Of a DNA stretch of 64,000 bases, positions 1 to 10,960 are shown one piece after another. Both the position numbers and the translations under genes were made by a program. Source of the DNA: Symbiodinium sp. CCMP2592 (taxonomy: Eukaryota > Sar > Dinophyceae > Suessiales > Symbiodiniaceae). The notes under the pieces were generated by a model, which worked only from the letters and a program-made list of their open reading frames with translations, made no database searches and was not told the origin of the DNA. Numbering within the stretch: the stretch's first letter is position 1; the number at the start of each line of letters is the position of its first letter. The stretch spans positions 62,001-126,000 of the forward strand of contig CAJNDT010000319.1 in assembly GCA_905221615.1 (NCBI GenBank), read 5' to 3'.

Positions 1-284
1 GAGAGAGAAGGAGAGTCGGCATCGCAGCGACAGGGGCGAACTGGCAAGGTGCCACCAGTCGATCGTTGGGACTGGAAGCGAGGCTTTACAAGGAGGCGGA
101 CGGCAAGCCTCGACAGACACAGCAGCAGAACCGTATCGTACAGGGAGGAAGTGGGCTCAGCAGAACCGTCCCACAAGGCCACTGATGAGAGGTCAGGCAG
201 CAAGCAAAACAGCACAAGCAACCCTGCACCTCCATGACGGTCAGGTTGCTTGCAGTGACTAGCTCCTGTGGCACATGTAGGCCC

Positions 285-503
285 CTACTCCTGAATCAAA
301 GCACAAGCCTCCCGGTTGTGTAAATTGGCACAGCTGTCCTTGCCACCACCTCCCCCGATCTCTAAACAGCGTAGAACACATCGATTGTTTCTGCGTGCTT
401 CCTCCTGGAGCTCAGGGAAACGAGCAATGCAAGAAAGGATTTTAGCCGGGCCCTGATCTTGCCTGGCCTGTCGTCGGAGTTCTGCCTCGGCCTGGCAGAG
501 CAT
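285..503 (-). CDS. Possible exon of an unrecognised gene
   Basis: A 72-residue open frame reads as soluble helical protein on the minus strand, with segments such as AEAELRRQARQ, FPELQEEARRNN and a GGGGG hinge before an HNREACALIQE tail. Leu/Ala/Glu/Arg spacing suggests amphipathic helices, loosely like a helical-repeat protein, but no family motif is clear. It lies just downstream (minus sense) of the better-supported coiled-coil segment at 568-928 and could be a further exon of that gene or a separate gene. No splice sites were fixed with confidence. The plus-strand frames here are poorer in protein-like composition. Confidence 0.28.
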   Translation of the reverse strand: MLCQAEAELRRQARQDQGPAKILSCIARFPELQEEARRNNRCVLRCLEIGGGGGKDSCANLHNREACALIQE

Positions 504-567
504 GGCTCACAGAATCACAGCATCAACAAAACCGAACTGCGCTGTTGACTACTGACAGATCAACACA

Positions 568-928
568 CTAGGCAGAGGCCGAGGACCAGGCGTCAGCCTT
601 TCTTTTTTCTGCCATTTTGCGTTCCTCTTCCATTTTGATCCGCCTCTCTTCCTGCAAAGCATACTACATGCTCCGCCTCATCAAGACCCGTGCCAAAAGC
701 CGGGCCTCTTCCTTCCTCCTGAGGGCTTCCTTGAAAGCAGTTTTAGCAGCAACGCTCACCGTTGGAAGTATGTGGCTGCACCTCTTCAAGGCGAAGACGC
801 TCTGCTTCTTCTGCCGCCTCTGCTGCCTGCGCTTGCCAAAAAGCGACTTGCTGTGCCCTTCACGCTCGATGGTCAACCCAGACTTTTGCAACTGCTTCCT
901 GCTGCTTTCCCACCTCCCGACGAGCGCG
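568..928 (-). CDS. Coiled-coil C-terminal segment with three candidate mini-introns
   Basis: The minus strand encodes an Ala/Glu/Arg/Lys-rich helix in blocks interrupted by stops or a frame change. Joining 884-928, 760-850, 688-725 and 568-651 gives one open frame of 85 residues ending at TAG (568-570), with pieces RARREVGKQQEAVAK, AAEAAEEAERLRLEEV, LRRKEEARLLAR and EERRIKMEEERKMAEKRK. The removed pieces (851-883, 726-759, 652-687; 33, 34 and 36 nt) each begin GT and end AG; the first and third contain in-frame stops and the middle one shifts frame. The join is my reconstruction. The alternative is a decayed coiled-coil gene with chance GT and AG. The 5' part of the gene is not defined; an AG at 930-929 is a possible acceptor. 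Confidence 0.42.
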
Positions 929-1549
929 CTGGGCGCCGATTTCTACACCAGCTCGAATCAAGAACCTCCGGGGGGGGCACTTTCCCACAGCTAGAAGAGA
1001 CAGGCAGGCGGTGCGGCGCGACTCGATCCGATCCGATTCCGGGGATCCGGCAGCAGCTCCACTCTGGCCCCGGCACGCCTTGCAGCCGGTCCCGGCTCAG
1101 GGATTCCGTTGTCCTCTGCGCCGGGCGTAGGTCGCGGCTTCGGACTCGGAGCTGTTTGGAGGACAGAAGTTCTATTGAATAGATCATTGGCACGGTGCCA
1201 AGGGTGCTCGATGCTTAAGTGGAGGCCGCTGCCAGCATGCAAGGTAATAAGTTAATACCTTTTGGGGTGCATGCTGATTGGCAGGAGTGCAGACTCCCAC
1301 ACATGGCATCACCCTTGCTGTTCAGTCCTTGATGGTCTTCTTCTCGTCCATCTCTTCGCCCTCGTAGGCAAAGGTGATCGTGTCCTCTTCGGAACAAAGG
1401 CCGCGCGAGGATGTTTCTCTCGGCAGATCTCTTGCATTCGAGTGAGTGCCTCGGAGATGCTGAGCTTCTGCGCCATCGCTGCCTCTACGCATCATGCTAT
1501 GAGCACTCCAACTACCAATTACGAAGAATGCTTACATGTCACGGCCTTC

Positions 1550-1720
1550 AAATCCGACAGAGGTGCCGACTTGGCCTTAACATCTTCTGAGCTCATGAAC
1601 AGGAAGGCAACCCGGTGACCGAGGAGTCTTGCTGAGGCATCAGCCATCTTGACAACATAACCACCTTCCACACGTCTCAGAGCATCGCATTGCTGGGGTA
1701 TTGTACATGATGCACAATCC
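1550..1720 (-). CDS. Possible exon, unrecognised
   Basis: Within a longer minus-strand frame, a stretch with blocks CDALRRVEGGYVVKMADASA and LLGHRVAFLFMSSEDVKAK reads like folded protein and ends near a GT (the codons after LSDLKA). A CAG near 1690 could be the acceptor. Composition is better than in the other frames, but I recognise no family. It may belong to the same minus-strand gene region as the segments at 568-928 and 2716-3934. Confidence 0.33.
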
Positions 1721-2715
1721 ACATGCCAGCCTGCGGGAATGTCCTGGAAAGTGTCTGCTGGATGCACAGAACAGACAACAACGTGATGGAGGTAACCAGT
1801 CTGAAAATTCGTTCTAGGATGCAGTGCGGAACCTTTAAAACATGCTGTGCTGACCCATCTCCCTCGTATCGGAGAAGCATTCACTCGATACGTGGTTAGA
1901 GAGCTAAGTCCACAGTCCAGCACTGTCTCTTGAGGGTCCTCACCGTATGTAGTTCGCACCGGCCTTCAAGCTTCGAAAGAGGGAAGCTCGGCAGAACAGC
2001 TTGCGGTGACCTCATCTGCACGGCATTGTGCGGGTCGCCGCCAATTGGCGGCAGCTCCTCCGTTGGCTCGGGCTCCGCCATTGTGGGTGCTCCCACGAGC
2101 TGCGCGAGCTGAGCTGTCTTGGATCAAACTAACTCTGCAGCCAAAACTTGAAGAAGAGCAATCTAGGAAAATGATGTCAACGGGTACTTCCTTTCGCTTG
2201 GAGCCGTTCGTCTGAGGACTCATGACGCCGATTTCATTGCTTCTGTTCATGTAGCGCAAGGCGCATGTTCACGCGTACAAGCACACAAGCAGGGACCTTC
2301 TCCACCGCTTGAGATCCTCGAGCGAATCTGACAGGATCTAACCAAAATTTGGGCAAGTTTGGGCTCTGTACCGGAAGATGGCCAAGGAGTCCACGAAGAC
2401 CATGGACACCCTGGCCAGCAACGAGACCTGGCAGGCACCAGCGCCATCAGGTCTCTGGAGCTTCCCGTGTTTGGATGTCTGATCTCGCTGAGCTGCTGAG
2501 CTGACTGCTCCAACGCTGCACAAATGCCTCTGGCATCCCAGGCTGCCACGAGATCATTGACTGCGGAACCGGCGGAACCGCATTACCAAGACAAAGGCCA
2601 CAGGCCTCCCATCTTGATCCGATCTCAGGATCTTCCAAGGCGATGGACGCTGCCCATGGCAAACCCGATGCCCATGCTACAACAATATGGATGCACGTGC
2701 GAATGTCATCAGCCA

Positions 2716-3147
2716 TCAGACAGCACCACCTAACACACTTCTGCTATGTCCTTGAGGGTTTGTGCTGTCTTGACCGACGATGCAGCCGAATGTCAGATTG
2801 GTCACGCATGCCCCGGAGTTCAGGCCAGTGGCCAGTGCTTGAACGGGGACTTCTGACAGCAGGCAGCAAGGATGAGTGCTGCATGCTTGCGTGCGACAAG
2901 ACACGACTGGCTCGTTGACAGAACAGTCGAGGGTAATGCTCGAACAACTTCCTGCAAGGCAGCTGCTGACTGCCATTGTGCTCTGCAGGGGTGGAACCAT
3001 CTGATATTGTCCGTATCTCTTCAGCCTGGTGAACATACGTGAACACATGTATGAAGCAGCATCAGCACTCGCATCAACGAGCATGACCTGAAACCGAGCG
3101 CAGCAAGTGACTGGCAATGCAGGCTCTACTTTTTCTCTGCAGGCCAT
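2716..3147 (-). CDS. Possible exons, unrecognised
   Basis: An open minus-strand frame of 143 codons contains a protein-like block, FQVMLVDASADAASYMC followed by RMFTRLKRYGQYQM, preceded by a plausible CAG acceptor. The overlapping frame at 2744-3046 has its own coding-like block (LPCRKLFEHYPRLFCQR). One explanation is an intron and frame change inside the region; another is chance. No domain was recognised. Confidence 0.3.
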   Translation of the reverse strand: MACREKVEPALPVTCCARFQVMLVDASADAASYMCSRMFTRLKRYGQYQMVPPLQSTMAVSSCLAGSCSSITLDCSVNEPVVSCRTQACSTHPCCLLSEVPVQALATGLNSGACVTNLTFGCIVGQDSTNPQGHSRSVLGGAV

Positions 3148-3439
3148 GAAACCACAGAGTTTCTGTACAAAAACTCGTTAACAGGCCTTGACAGCATGGG
3201 TTGCCCATGGGCCCAGGACGGCTTGGCAGGGCTGACGCTTCAGCCCCCGTCATTAGCATGCATAGGATCAGCTGCCTCAACATAATTTTCCTTTCGGACA
3301 TGCGAGCGATGCACCCATCTGACCTCATGATCTCCAGCAAACAAGGCAGCTGCCCGGAGCAAGTTCCTTTGGAAGGCTTGCTACACCATGCACTTGCGAT
3401 CTCTTGATGCTGTTGCTCCCCAAACACGACCATGGCGGC

Positions 3440-3934
3440 CTAGGCTTTCTGGATCAACCTTGGCGCACGGCATCTGACTTCAGATAGAACTTGAGACCTA
3501 TCAGCTCTTTGCAGGGCTCTTGCAAAATCCCGATGACGATAGCCATGACAGTCGAACCTCGCTGCATCTCGTGGCTGGTGTTTTGATATGCGCGGCGCGT
3601 CAGTGTTCTGAGCCACGGTCAGGTAACTCGGCGCCCAGAAGCCCCCGTCAGAAGAATGTTGCCGCCCTGAAGCCGCAAGACGGCAGCAAACCCGAATTGG
3701 CTGTTCTTTCAATTCCTTCTGCTTAGCTACGCCCTCCGTGAGGCTCCGGCACCAGGAGTGTTCCAGCCATCCTCGTTGGCACTCAGCATCGGCCTCATGA
3801 TGTGAGCAATTCTTCGGGAAATTGTGATCGGTTCTAGTTTCTCTCAGCTTCCCACGGCGTAGTAGCAGGCGGAGGTGGGAGACAGTACTCCATCTGGCCC
3901 TCCAGCACCGTCTCGTTCCACAGTACCAGATCAA
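3440..3934 (-). CDS. Possible exon(s), unrecognised
   Basis: A 164-codon minus-strand frame with blocks EGVAKQKELKEQPIRVCC and DFARALQRADRSQVLSEVRC, rich in charged helical residues in its 3' half. The 5' third (next to the microsatellite at 4.1 kb) looks non-coding. It is collinear with the other minus-strand candidates at 0.3-3.1 kb, so all may be pieces of one multi-exon gene, but this cannot be shown without transcripts. Confidence 0.3.
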   Translation of the reverse strand: MIWYCGTRRCWRARWSTVSHLRLLLRRGKLRETRTDHNFPKNCSHHEADAECQRGWLEHSWCRSLTEGVAKQKELKEQPIRVCCRLAASGRQHSSDGGFWAPSYLTVAQNTDAPRISKHQPRDAARFDCHGYRHRDFARALQRADRSQVLSEVRCRAPRLIQKA

Positions 3935-4102
3935 ACCTGCTTCTGCTTTTTGGTCACTACTACAAAGGTAGCAATAGTCGTCGTCCTGTGGTGGTGGTTA
4001 GTGGTAATGCGTCGTATTCCTGGTGTCCTGCCCTCCTGCTCATTGCTGCTGCTTCTGGCGACCAGCACCACCACCACTACTACTCGACCTGCTGCTACAG
4101 CC

Positions 4103-4109
4103 GCTACTA

Positions 4110-4143
<34 letters not shown>

Positions 4144-4163
4144 GCTAGTACTACTACTACTAG

Positions 4164-4213
<50 letters not shown>

Positions 4214-4223
4214 GTAGTACTAG

Positions 4224-4282
<59 letters not shown>

Positions 4283-4553
4283 TTACGACTACTGCTACAA
4301 CTACTAATTACTCTTCTACTTCTACTTCTACTACTACTCCTACAGCTGCTGCTGCTGCTGCTCTTGTTGTTGCTGTTGCTACTACTACTACTACTACTAC
4401 TACCACTACTACCACTACTACCACTACTACCACCACTACCACTACTACCACTACTACCACTACTACCACTACTGCCACTACTACCACCATTACTACTACT
4501 ACTACGACGACGACTACTACTACTATTATTATTATTACTACTACTACTACTAT
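4103..4553. repeat. (ACT)n trinucleotide microsatellite
   Basis: About 450 bp of ACT/CTA with interspersed CTAGTA, GCT and ACC variants. It opens long Leu-, Thr- and Val-rich frames on both strands; these are artefacts of the repeat, not genes. Confidence 0.95.
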
Positions 4554-4554
4554 A

Positions 4555-4620
4555 GGGCTAGCGCTAGCGTTAGTGCTACTGCAAGCACTAGCACTAGCAC
4601 CAGCACTAGCGCGAGTATTA
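4555..4620. repeat. GCACTA/GCTAGC simple repeat
   Basis: Short imperfect repeat of CTAGC and GCACTA units, directly adjoining the ACT microsatellite. Confidence 0.8.
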
Positions 4621-4646
4621 TGTGGTGGGGATTTTGAGCCAATTTG

Positions 4647-4673
4647 GGGCAAGATTGGCGTACAATCTTGCCC
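4647..4673. repeat. Short inverted repeat (hairpin)
   Basis: GGGCAAGATTG and its exact reverse complement are separated by GCGTA (11-bp arms, 5-nt loop). A slightly mutated second copy with the same left arm and loop begins near 4730, so the hairpin unit is repeated within about 85 bp. Confidence 0.75.
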
Positions 4674-5145
4674 ATCTTGCTTTTGACTTTTGGGGGGTCA
4701 ACATGGTACGCAAGCTTGCTCGGCGTGGGGGGCAAGATTGGCGTACAGGCTTGCCCATTCTGTGGTGGTTCGGATAGGGTGGGTCGCGTGCAATCTTGTA
4801 ATCTTGCTTTTTTGCTATCCCCATCGAAAACCCATGAAAACCCTAAACCCGAAACCCAAAGCCGAAAACCCTATCCCAAAGTTTTCGCTGAGGGACCCTA
4901 AATTGGGGCTACGATACTTATAAGTCTCCAAAATAACTATTTACCAAGTCCGGCTCGACAACCGCCACCGCGGAGCCCGAAACGGCCCGAGCTTCGCGAG
5001 CGGCAATCAACGTATACGTGGAACCTGGGTAAAGCTAGGTAAATCTAGGCGACTGGCACCATGCATGCCGGCCCCTCCGGCACCTCCCACGAAGTGGTAT
5101 CAATACATAAACCCCAAACACGGGGGTTTGCCGGCACATCCTTTC

Positions 5146-5515
5146 GACAAGGGCTGTACCCCCCCACCCTTCACGAGTTGGAGCAGCTTGTCCTATTGAC
5201 AAGGGTTGCACCCCCCGAACCCTTCACGACTTGGCGGCTGTTCCCTTCCAGGAGAGTGACAGCTGATTTTCTGTTTGTCGGCCGATCTCCCCCTTCTTTG
5301 GACGGCTCCAAGGACAGGGGTTGCACCCCTCCAACCCTTCGCTATTTGAGCGCCCCCCCAACGGGAGCGGTTCCCCAAAGGAACAAGGATGGGACCCCCC
5401 AAGCTTTCAGGATTTGGAGTGGCTTCCCGACGATTTGGAGCAGTTCCAAAAAGGACAAGGATGGGACCCCCCAACCTTCACGATTGGGCGTCGCTTTCCA
5501 AGAGGTTGACAGCTG
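5146..5515. repeat. Imperfect tandem repeat, about 70-110 bp
   Basis: At least five diverged units carry a core like AAGGNTGNNACCCCCC followed by an ACCTTCACGA/TTGG-like stretch; a GACAGCTGATTTTCTGT segment occurs twice (about 5257 and 5508). The open frames here change with the repeat and show no domain. Confidence 0.7.
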
Positions 5516-5689
5516 ATTTTCTGTAACGTGCCATTTACATTGGGCTGTCGGCCGATGTTGGGGTTCCCGCCATATCGACGACTCCCGCCAGCACAGCCAT
5601 AGAAAGCACCATCTACAAAGGGACCGGCTCGCAGAAAACCCGCGCACATTGGAGCTTGTGTCCACATACCTTCCGCCCGCACCGCCTCA

Positions 5690-6075
5690 CAGAAAGCCCA
5701 CTGTTCTATTTTCCAGCCCACATGAGAACCCGCCAGCACAGCTTCACAGAAAGCCCACATGCTATGCTGTTTGTTTTTCGCAACTCCTGCCAGCACAGCC
5801 TGACTCACAGAAAGCCCACTGCTTCTTTCGGCACCCGCCAGGACAGCCTTGCGGAAAGCCTACATGAAAACCTGCCAGCACAGCCTCACAGAAAGCTCAA
5901 CCCACAGAAAGCCCACGTGCAGTGCTGCTCGTCTCCTCGCAACTCCAGCCTCCCAGAAAGCCCACTGCTTTTCCGGCACCCACCAGGCCAGCCTTATAAT
6001 TACAGAAAGCCCACATGAGAACCCGCCAGCACAGCATCGCAGAAAGCCCAACCTAGAAGCGACGAACTCACACAA
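5690..6075. repeat. CAGAAAGCCCA minisatellite
   Basis: The core ACAGAAAGCCCAC, often preceded by CCAGCACAGC, recurs about ten times at irregular spacing of roughly 30-60 bp. Overlapping frames rich in Arg-Lys-Pro-Thr are by-products. Confidence 0.8.
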
Positions 6076-6109
6076 AGGCCACATGCAGTGCTGCTTTCAA
6101 TCCTGCCTG

Positions 6110-7060
6110 GGCCCCGTTGAAAGGACCGGCCCCCGTCGATTATGTCGACGTCCCCGAGGATACCCAGAAGACTTTAGAACTAAACCCGAAAGTGTTTGAA
6201 CTCAGGGTGGTCTTGGGGTGGGCTGCCTACTGCACATAGGTGCGAGCGGCCTGGGGTGCACACACCAGCAAGCACCCGTCACAACACCCTCATCCCGAAA
6301 CCCTAGACCTTAACCCCTGTGCAAGATTTCAAGATTACCAAGGACCCCCCCCCCACCAAAAGGACAAGACCATTGCCATGTGCTTCCCCCTTCCAGATTA
6401 CCGAGATTTCGTACCATGCAGGGCCCCAAAGCCGAGCCCTGAGAGAGCACCAAAGCAAGGGCACCGCCAGATTATATGGATGAAATGGCGCTGGCTCGGA
6501 GCATCCAAGCCACACAAGCACGAATGAGTGGCTTCTAGGCATCTGTCGGCCGAAAGCCGAACTCAAAACAAAACCGCACTTGGGTCCCCGAAAGAAGCGC
6601 AAAGTGCCAGCAGCAACCGGCGGCAGGTGGCCGCCCCGCGACGAAAGTCACGATGGAGCAGAAAACATCGGCTGAGAGCATCACGTCGTCGCCAGTCCTC
6701 CAGTCCTCCACCCTCTCAGAATCTGCGGACCGTCGTGGCCGCAACGAAAGTGTCGGACCACACCATGCACGCAACACCCGACCTCCTTCTTCCGCCTGCC
6801 ATCCAAGCTTTTGTAACAGCAAAGGCAAAGGGCAAAAACGACGTCCAAGCACGAAGCACGAAGCGCAACGTTGAGCGGGGCCGACTCCTGCCAGGCAGCT
6901 GTAGCCGGGAGACTTCCGCAAAGCAAGGACTCATTGAGCGGAATGCCGCCAAAGGCACCAGTCCAGGTCCAAAGAATTAGCCGAAGCCTTTTAGAGGACC
7001 CACCTGGCCTGCACAATTCGAGCCGCTGCTGCCTCATCAGCGAAAACCCCGCCAAGGCAG
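6110..7060. other. No supported gene
   Basis: Open frames of up to about 150 codons exist on both strands, but none has convincing protein character or a splice context. The 3' side of the minus-strand LINE RT at 7071-7957 may extend into it. Otherwise nothing was recognised. Confidence 0.5.
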
Positions 7061-7070
7061 CGTGTCAAAG

Positions 7071-7957
7071 TCAACGATAAGTCCAAGCATTTGAGGGTGG
7101 AGGCGCGGCCAGGCCGTAGGCAAAGTGCTCCGCGACCCAGTGCTCAGGCCCTCGAAGAAGAGGCAGCCACTTTGCACCTGCCTTGGCCGAATCGCAGGAG
7201 AATCCTAATGCAGCATCAAACTCAGAGCACAGGTGTCGAACCTTGGCCACGTCCGCCACACGCTGCACCTGATACCTGTCGTTGACGAACGATGCCGCGC
7301 GGACTCTAGGGCAGGTTTCAAAGAGCAGCGCCCAAGCCATCAGCAGTGTCTAGGCGAGTTGTGGACTCAAGGGACAACCTTTGCAAAGTCCTCGGTCTGG
7401 CGCTAGTCGCCGGCTGAGAAGACCTCGTAATGCTCCTCGTTGAACACCTGCACAAGCTGCCGAAACTGCCTGGGGGCGCGCAGCTTACCCGGCACGACAT
7501 CGAGATCACGATGGTCGACACCATCGAAATACTTTGACAAGTCTTCAAGCGACCAAAAGCTGCTGCGCCAAATCTTTGAGGGAACGCCGCGGCGTGTCGT
7601 GGCAATCTTATTCTGGCGACCCAGCCAGGCCTCCGCCCTCGAAATCACCTGTGAAAGAACGCATTTGCAACCCGGTAGGCAACGCGACAGCGCCTGCTCC
7701 GCAGCCTCAGAAAGCAAAGCCCAGGCCTCATCAACGTCAATGGTGAGAGCCTCGCACAAGGGGCGAGTGAAGGGCCTCCAAACCTCAGACCAAGCGGAGG
7801 TCGAGACTGCAGCAGTAGAAAGCACCGCCCACACTGCACTCTTCAGGAGTCGAAGCGCCCTTTGCGCATCCCCTTTGGAAACAAGCTTGGTGCTGTGAGA
7901 GCCCCATCGTGCGGGTGCACAGGCGCGCAGCCGCAAGCCAAAGGCCAAGGCCCACAA
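7071..7957 (-). pseudogene. Decayed LINE reverse transcriptase
   Basis: The minus-strand frame of 7403-7957 ends in an RT motif-A-like block, LEDLSKYFDGVDHRDL, matching the usual D-L-S-K-A-F-D-x-V-D-H pattern of non-LTR reverse transcriptases. Downstream, frame 7071-7340 carries MAWALLFE and then SFVNDRYQ, in the position of the catalytic YADD box but with the first Asp replaced (VND), followed by LCSEFDAALGF and a Lys/Ala segment like the motif D region. At least one frame change and stops lie between the two blocks. RT would copy element RNA into DNA at a nicked target. The broken frame and altered YADD imply a dead copy. The family call follows general LINE knowledge; no search was run. 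Confidence 0.68.
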
Positions 7958-8003
7958 GGCCCCAGCTTTTAAGTTTCAGCATGTTTCCATCGCGAGATCG
8001 TGC

Positions 8004-8969
8004 TTGGCGTCCCTATATGATGTGCTAGCCTCGCGCCTGGCTGCGGCCGATGCCGCCTTGCACCGTAGCGTCGCGACACGGTTTGGCACTCTGAACGTTG
8101 GCCGTAGCTTAGCGAGCAAGGTGCTGGCTGTGACCTCGCTCATGATCCTGCAGTTGCAAGCCCTTGATCTACTTTGCCTTCAGGAGATAGACGTCGAAAA
8201 GCCATCGTGGGCTGGTGTGGTTGCTTCTTGCCGGGCTAGAGGCTTTTGCATTGTGTGCGATGCGATTGAGGGCTCCATGCGCCGTCGCGCCATAGCCGAT
8301 TGCCTCGCAAGCTCTCTGATTCTGCAAGGGTTGGATGAGCCGTCGAGGGTGGCTGCTGTTGTCATTGAAGTTACGCGGGGAGACTCGTTGTCCCAGGTTG
8401 TGGTGGCCACTACATGTGGTCACGCGGCTTGCAGCTTGCAAGGAGAGGGCCGCCTGACACAATCTCCAGGTGATCGAAGATCACTGCGCTCCCGACCCGC
8501 CGGGCCGATTGTGGCTGCTGCTCGGTGACTACAATGTTGCGCCGGATGAGGCGCCGGCTGCTTCGGACATTGCCGCTCGGGCTACCATTAGGTGTCTGGC
8601 AAGGCCCGCTTCCTGGAACTTCGCCGAATTGGCTGCGGTGCATTGGCTTCCAAGCACGTGGAAGCCGAGGGGCTTCGCAGCCTCGAGGGGATCGTGGACC
8701 ACCCTGACCCCGGCACAAAAGTGCAGCTCTCTTTGTTGGCTGCCTTCACTGACCTGCTGCGCCGAGCACGGCGACGCTTCTTGGCCTTCGACGCAGCAAG
8801 CCACTCGCAGTTCTCGGCCCGCGGGTGCTTCTTGCACCGATACTCATTGGTGCCACGCACGAAAGCATGCTTAGACAAGCTTTGCCGAGCCATAGCAGGC
8901 AGGCCAGAGTTGCGGCAAGGGCATCGACGTCCGCCCTTCTCTAAAACATTCTCTCGAAATCGCTTCTGA
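8004..8969 (+). pseudogene. Decayed LINE endonuclease (EEP) region
   Basis: The plus-strand frame 8004-8528 begins the EEP fold with FGTLNVGRS, then LDLLCLQEIDV, whose Asn and Glu are the metal-binding residues of AP-type LINE endonucleases, and PSWAGVVASCRARGF. A frameshift near 8450-8520 moves the next motif, LLLGDYNVAPDEA (the GDxN motif), into frame 8470-8874. A further change brings EGIVDHPDP and a helical linker (LLRRARRRFLAFDA) in frame 8592-8969, as often found between endonuclease and RT. The domain would nick target DNA for retrotransposition. It runs opposite to the adjacent RT fragment, so the element is rearranged. Confidence 0.7.
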
Positions 8970-9247
8970 CACGCAGCACGCTTGCTGTGTGCAGCCGGCT
9001 CCTCGGCATCCAGCGGCAACTCCTGCCCCAGATCATGACGTTGCTTGGCGGAGCGACCCTCAGCTGAAGGAGCACCGCCGCCCTCACCAGCGATTCACCG
9101 GCGCCCACTGAGTGTGCAGCCCCCAAGCGACGAAGCGGGACCACTGCAGGCTGTTTGGCCTCCGAGGCCTGAAGTAGAAGGAGCAGACCCACCGCCCCCG
9201 CGAAAGCTAACATTACCGATCTTGGCAGGTTTCGTAGTTTGTTGATG

Positions 9248-9487
9248 CTATCCTTGCAGGCGTGACCAAAGCTCCCCATCGCCTTGCTGGAAAACATACA
9301 CTGGCATGTCACGTGTAGAAGCAAAAGCCAGCTCGAGTGACGAGTGATCCAGCCGAGGTGCCTCCTTAGCGTCAAGCTGCACGTAGACGATGAATCCCCG
9401 GGCGAGGGGGTGTCGCCTGCCCAATAGCCCACAAAGTTCTTGGCATGCTTCTTGAGATGCGTGCAGGCCGCAGTCCTGAGCTTTCAC
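9248..9487 (-). CDS. Protein-like fragment beside the LINE
   Basis: A minus-strand frame contains GFIVYVQLDAKEAPRLDHSS and DMPVYVFQQGDGELW, which reads like a real beta-rich protein, unlike its shadows. It lies on the upstream side of the minus-strand RT and may be a 5' ORF fragment of the same or another LINE. No family was recognised. Confidence 0.35.
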   Translation of the reverse strand: MKAQDCGLHASQEACQELCGLLGRRHPLARGFIVYVQLDAKEAPRLDHSSLELAFASTRDMPVYVFQQGDGELWSRLQG

Positions 9488-9489
9488 TG

Positions 9490-10960
9490 CCTGTTGCTAG
9501 CTCAAACCCTACAACCTAAACCTCAAGATGAAGACCTAGATACCCTAAAGCCCGCAAGCGTAGAACCCGAAAAAATCGGCTACCCTGGCTTCTTGATATC
9601 CCAAACCCAAGCCCGAAAAATACACTAAAGCCCGCAAGCGTGGAACTTGAAAGACTCGGCTACCCTGGTTTCTTGATATCCCAAACCCGAAACCAGTAAA
9701 CATGTAACCCCCAAACTCGCAAGCGGCGAATGCGTTGCTAAACCCGAAAACCTTTTCCCCCGAAGACTCGGCTCTCCTAAAACTCGGCTCTCCTAAACTC
9801 TAAGTTCCTCAACCCTCACGAATCCTCACATCCTTCCCAAGCAAAACAAAGGCAAGGTCGCTCGTGAAAACGCTTGTGGCTGCGACAAGGCCTGGGGTAG
9901 AAGCGGCAAGGGCTCCGGTACCTAAGCCTGGACAACCCTAATGGCCACAAGCCAACAGAAAACCCAAAACCCTGCAGACGCTTGACCGCTTGACTCTCGG
10001 AAAGCCGAAATGCTCTGATGTTAGACTCGGCGCTACGACAACGGGATCAAACAGATGCAGAACGGCTCCCAATACGCTCAGTTCCCCTGATTGCTCCCAG
10101 CCTAATTTACCGAAGCCTACAGCACTGCGGCCAACACTAGCGGATTTTGGTAGACAAGACCGGCGATGGCATCATGCACATCGTCGAATGACGTCACATC
10201 AAAGCGGCTACACGTCAGGAACATCCTCCCAGGATTTCACCATCAGGAGGCAGTGTCTGTGTTGACAACGATGAAGAATCTGATCGGATTATTTTGCAGT
10301 CTTCGCGACGCAATCCTCACACGGACACCAGTAGAATTCTGTATGTATGCACGTAGGTATGTAGGTGCCGTGTATATAAGCTCATGCATCTTAAAGCCGT
10401 AAACCCAAACGCGGAAACCCTAAAGACTCACGCCACTGGCTTGTTGATACCCCAAACCCGAAATCCCTCGACATGCAACCCCCAAACCCGAACGCCGTCA
10501 ATGCCTTAAACCACATCCTTTACCCGACGGCTCGCTGCCACCGTTCAACCATCATTCCGAAGTATCTGGCAGCTGCTGTTGGGGTTGATAAATTTGAACA
10601 CCTCATGGACATCTACCCCTTATGCATTTCTCTCAGATTGAGCACCCAGCAGAGTTTGTGTTGGGAGAAGCTTCGTGTTGACGGGAGAGAGTAGTCTCTA
10701 ATTGTCCAGGACTTCTGGTGTTGCCGGTGTAGGGCCTACTCTCGAATCGAGAGATCCCATAAACCCGAAACTCCGCAAGAATCGTGGGCAAAAACATAAA
10801 AAACATGCCAGGACAAACAAAACTGGAGCCGAGCAACGCAACGTTGTAATAAGACCACTTCAGCCACAAGTCAGCAGAAAACCCAAAACCATGTACATGC
10901 TTGAGTCTCGGAAGGCCGAATCTCTCTGATATCAGACTCGGGGCCAGGATGCTGAAATCA
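9490..10960. repeat. Decayed CCCTAAA/CCCGAAA-rich DNA
   Basis: Many short phrases such as ACCCTAAA, AACCCGAAA and GACTCGGCT are spread without fixed period. The text resembles scrambled telomere-type heptamers mixed with GAAACCC. It contains one copy of the dispersed repeat described at 9990-10310. No gene was seen. Confidence 0.6.
9990..10310. repeat. Dispersed repeat family R1, copy 1
   Basis: About 320 bp starting GAAAGCCGAAATGCTCTGAT and ending near TTTTGCAGTCTTCG. Landmarks shared with copies at 34788-35047, 38247-38680, 39968-40405 and 41690-42120 are GTCGAATGACGTCACATC, AAAGCGGCTACAC, CAGGAGGCAGTGTC and ACAACGATGA. No terminal repeat or ORF explains it. Confidence 0.75.

Noticed and set aside
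3875..4686. Leu- and Thr-rich frames of over 220 codons
   Set aside because: Translation of an ACT microsatellite in several frames.
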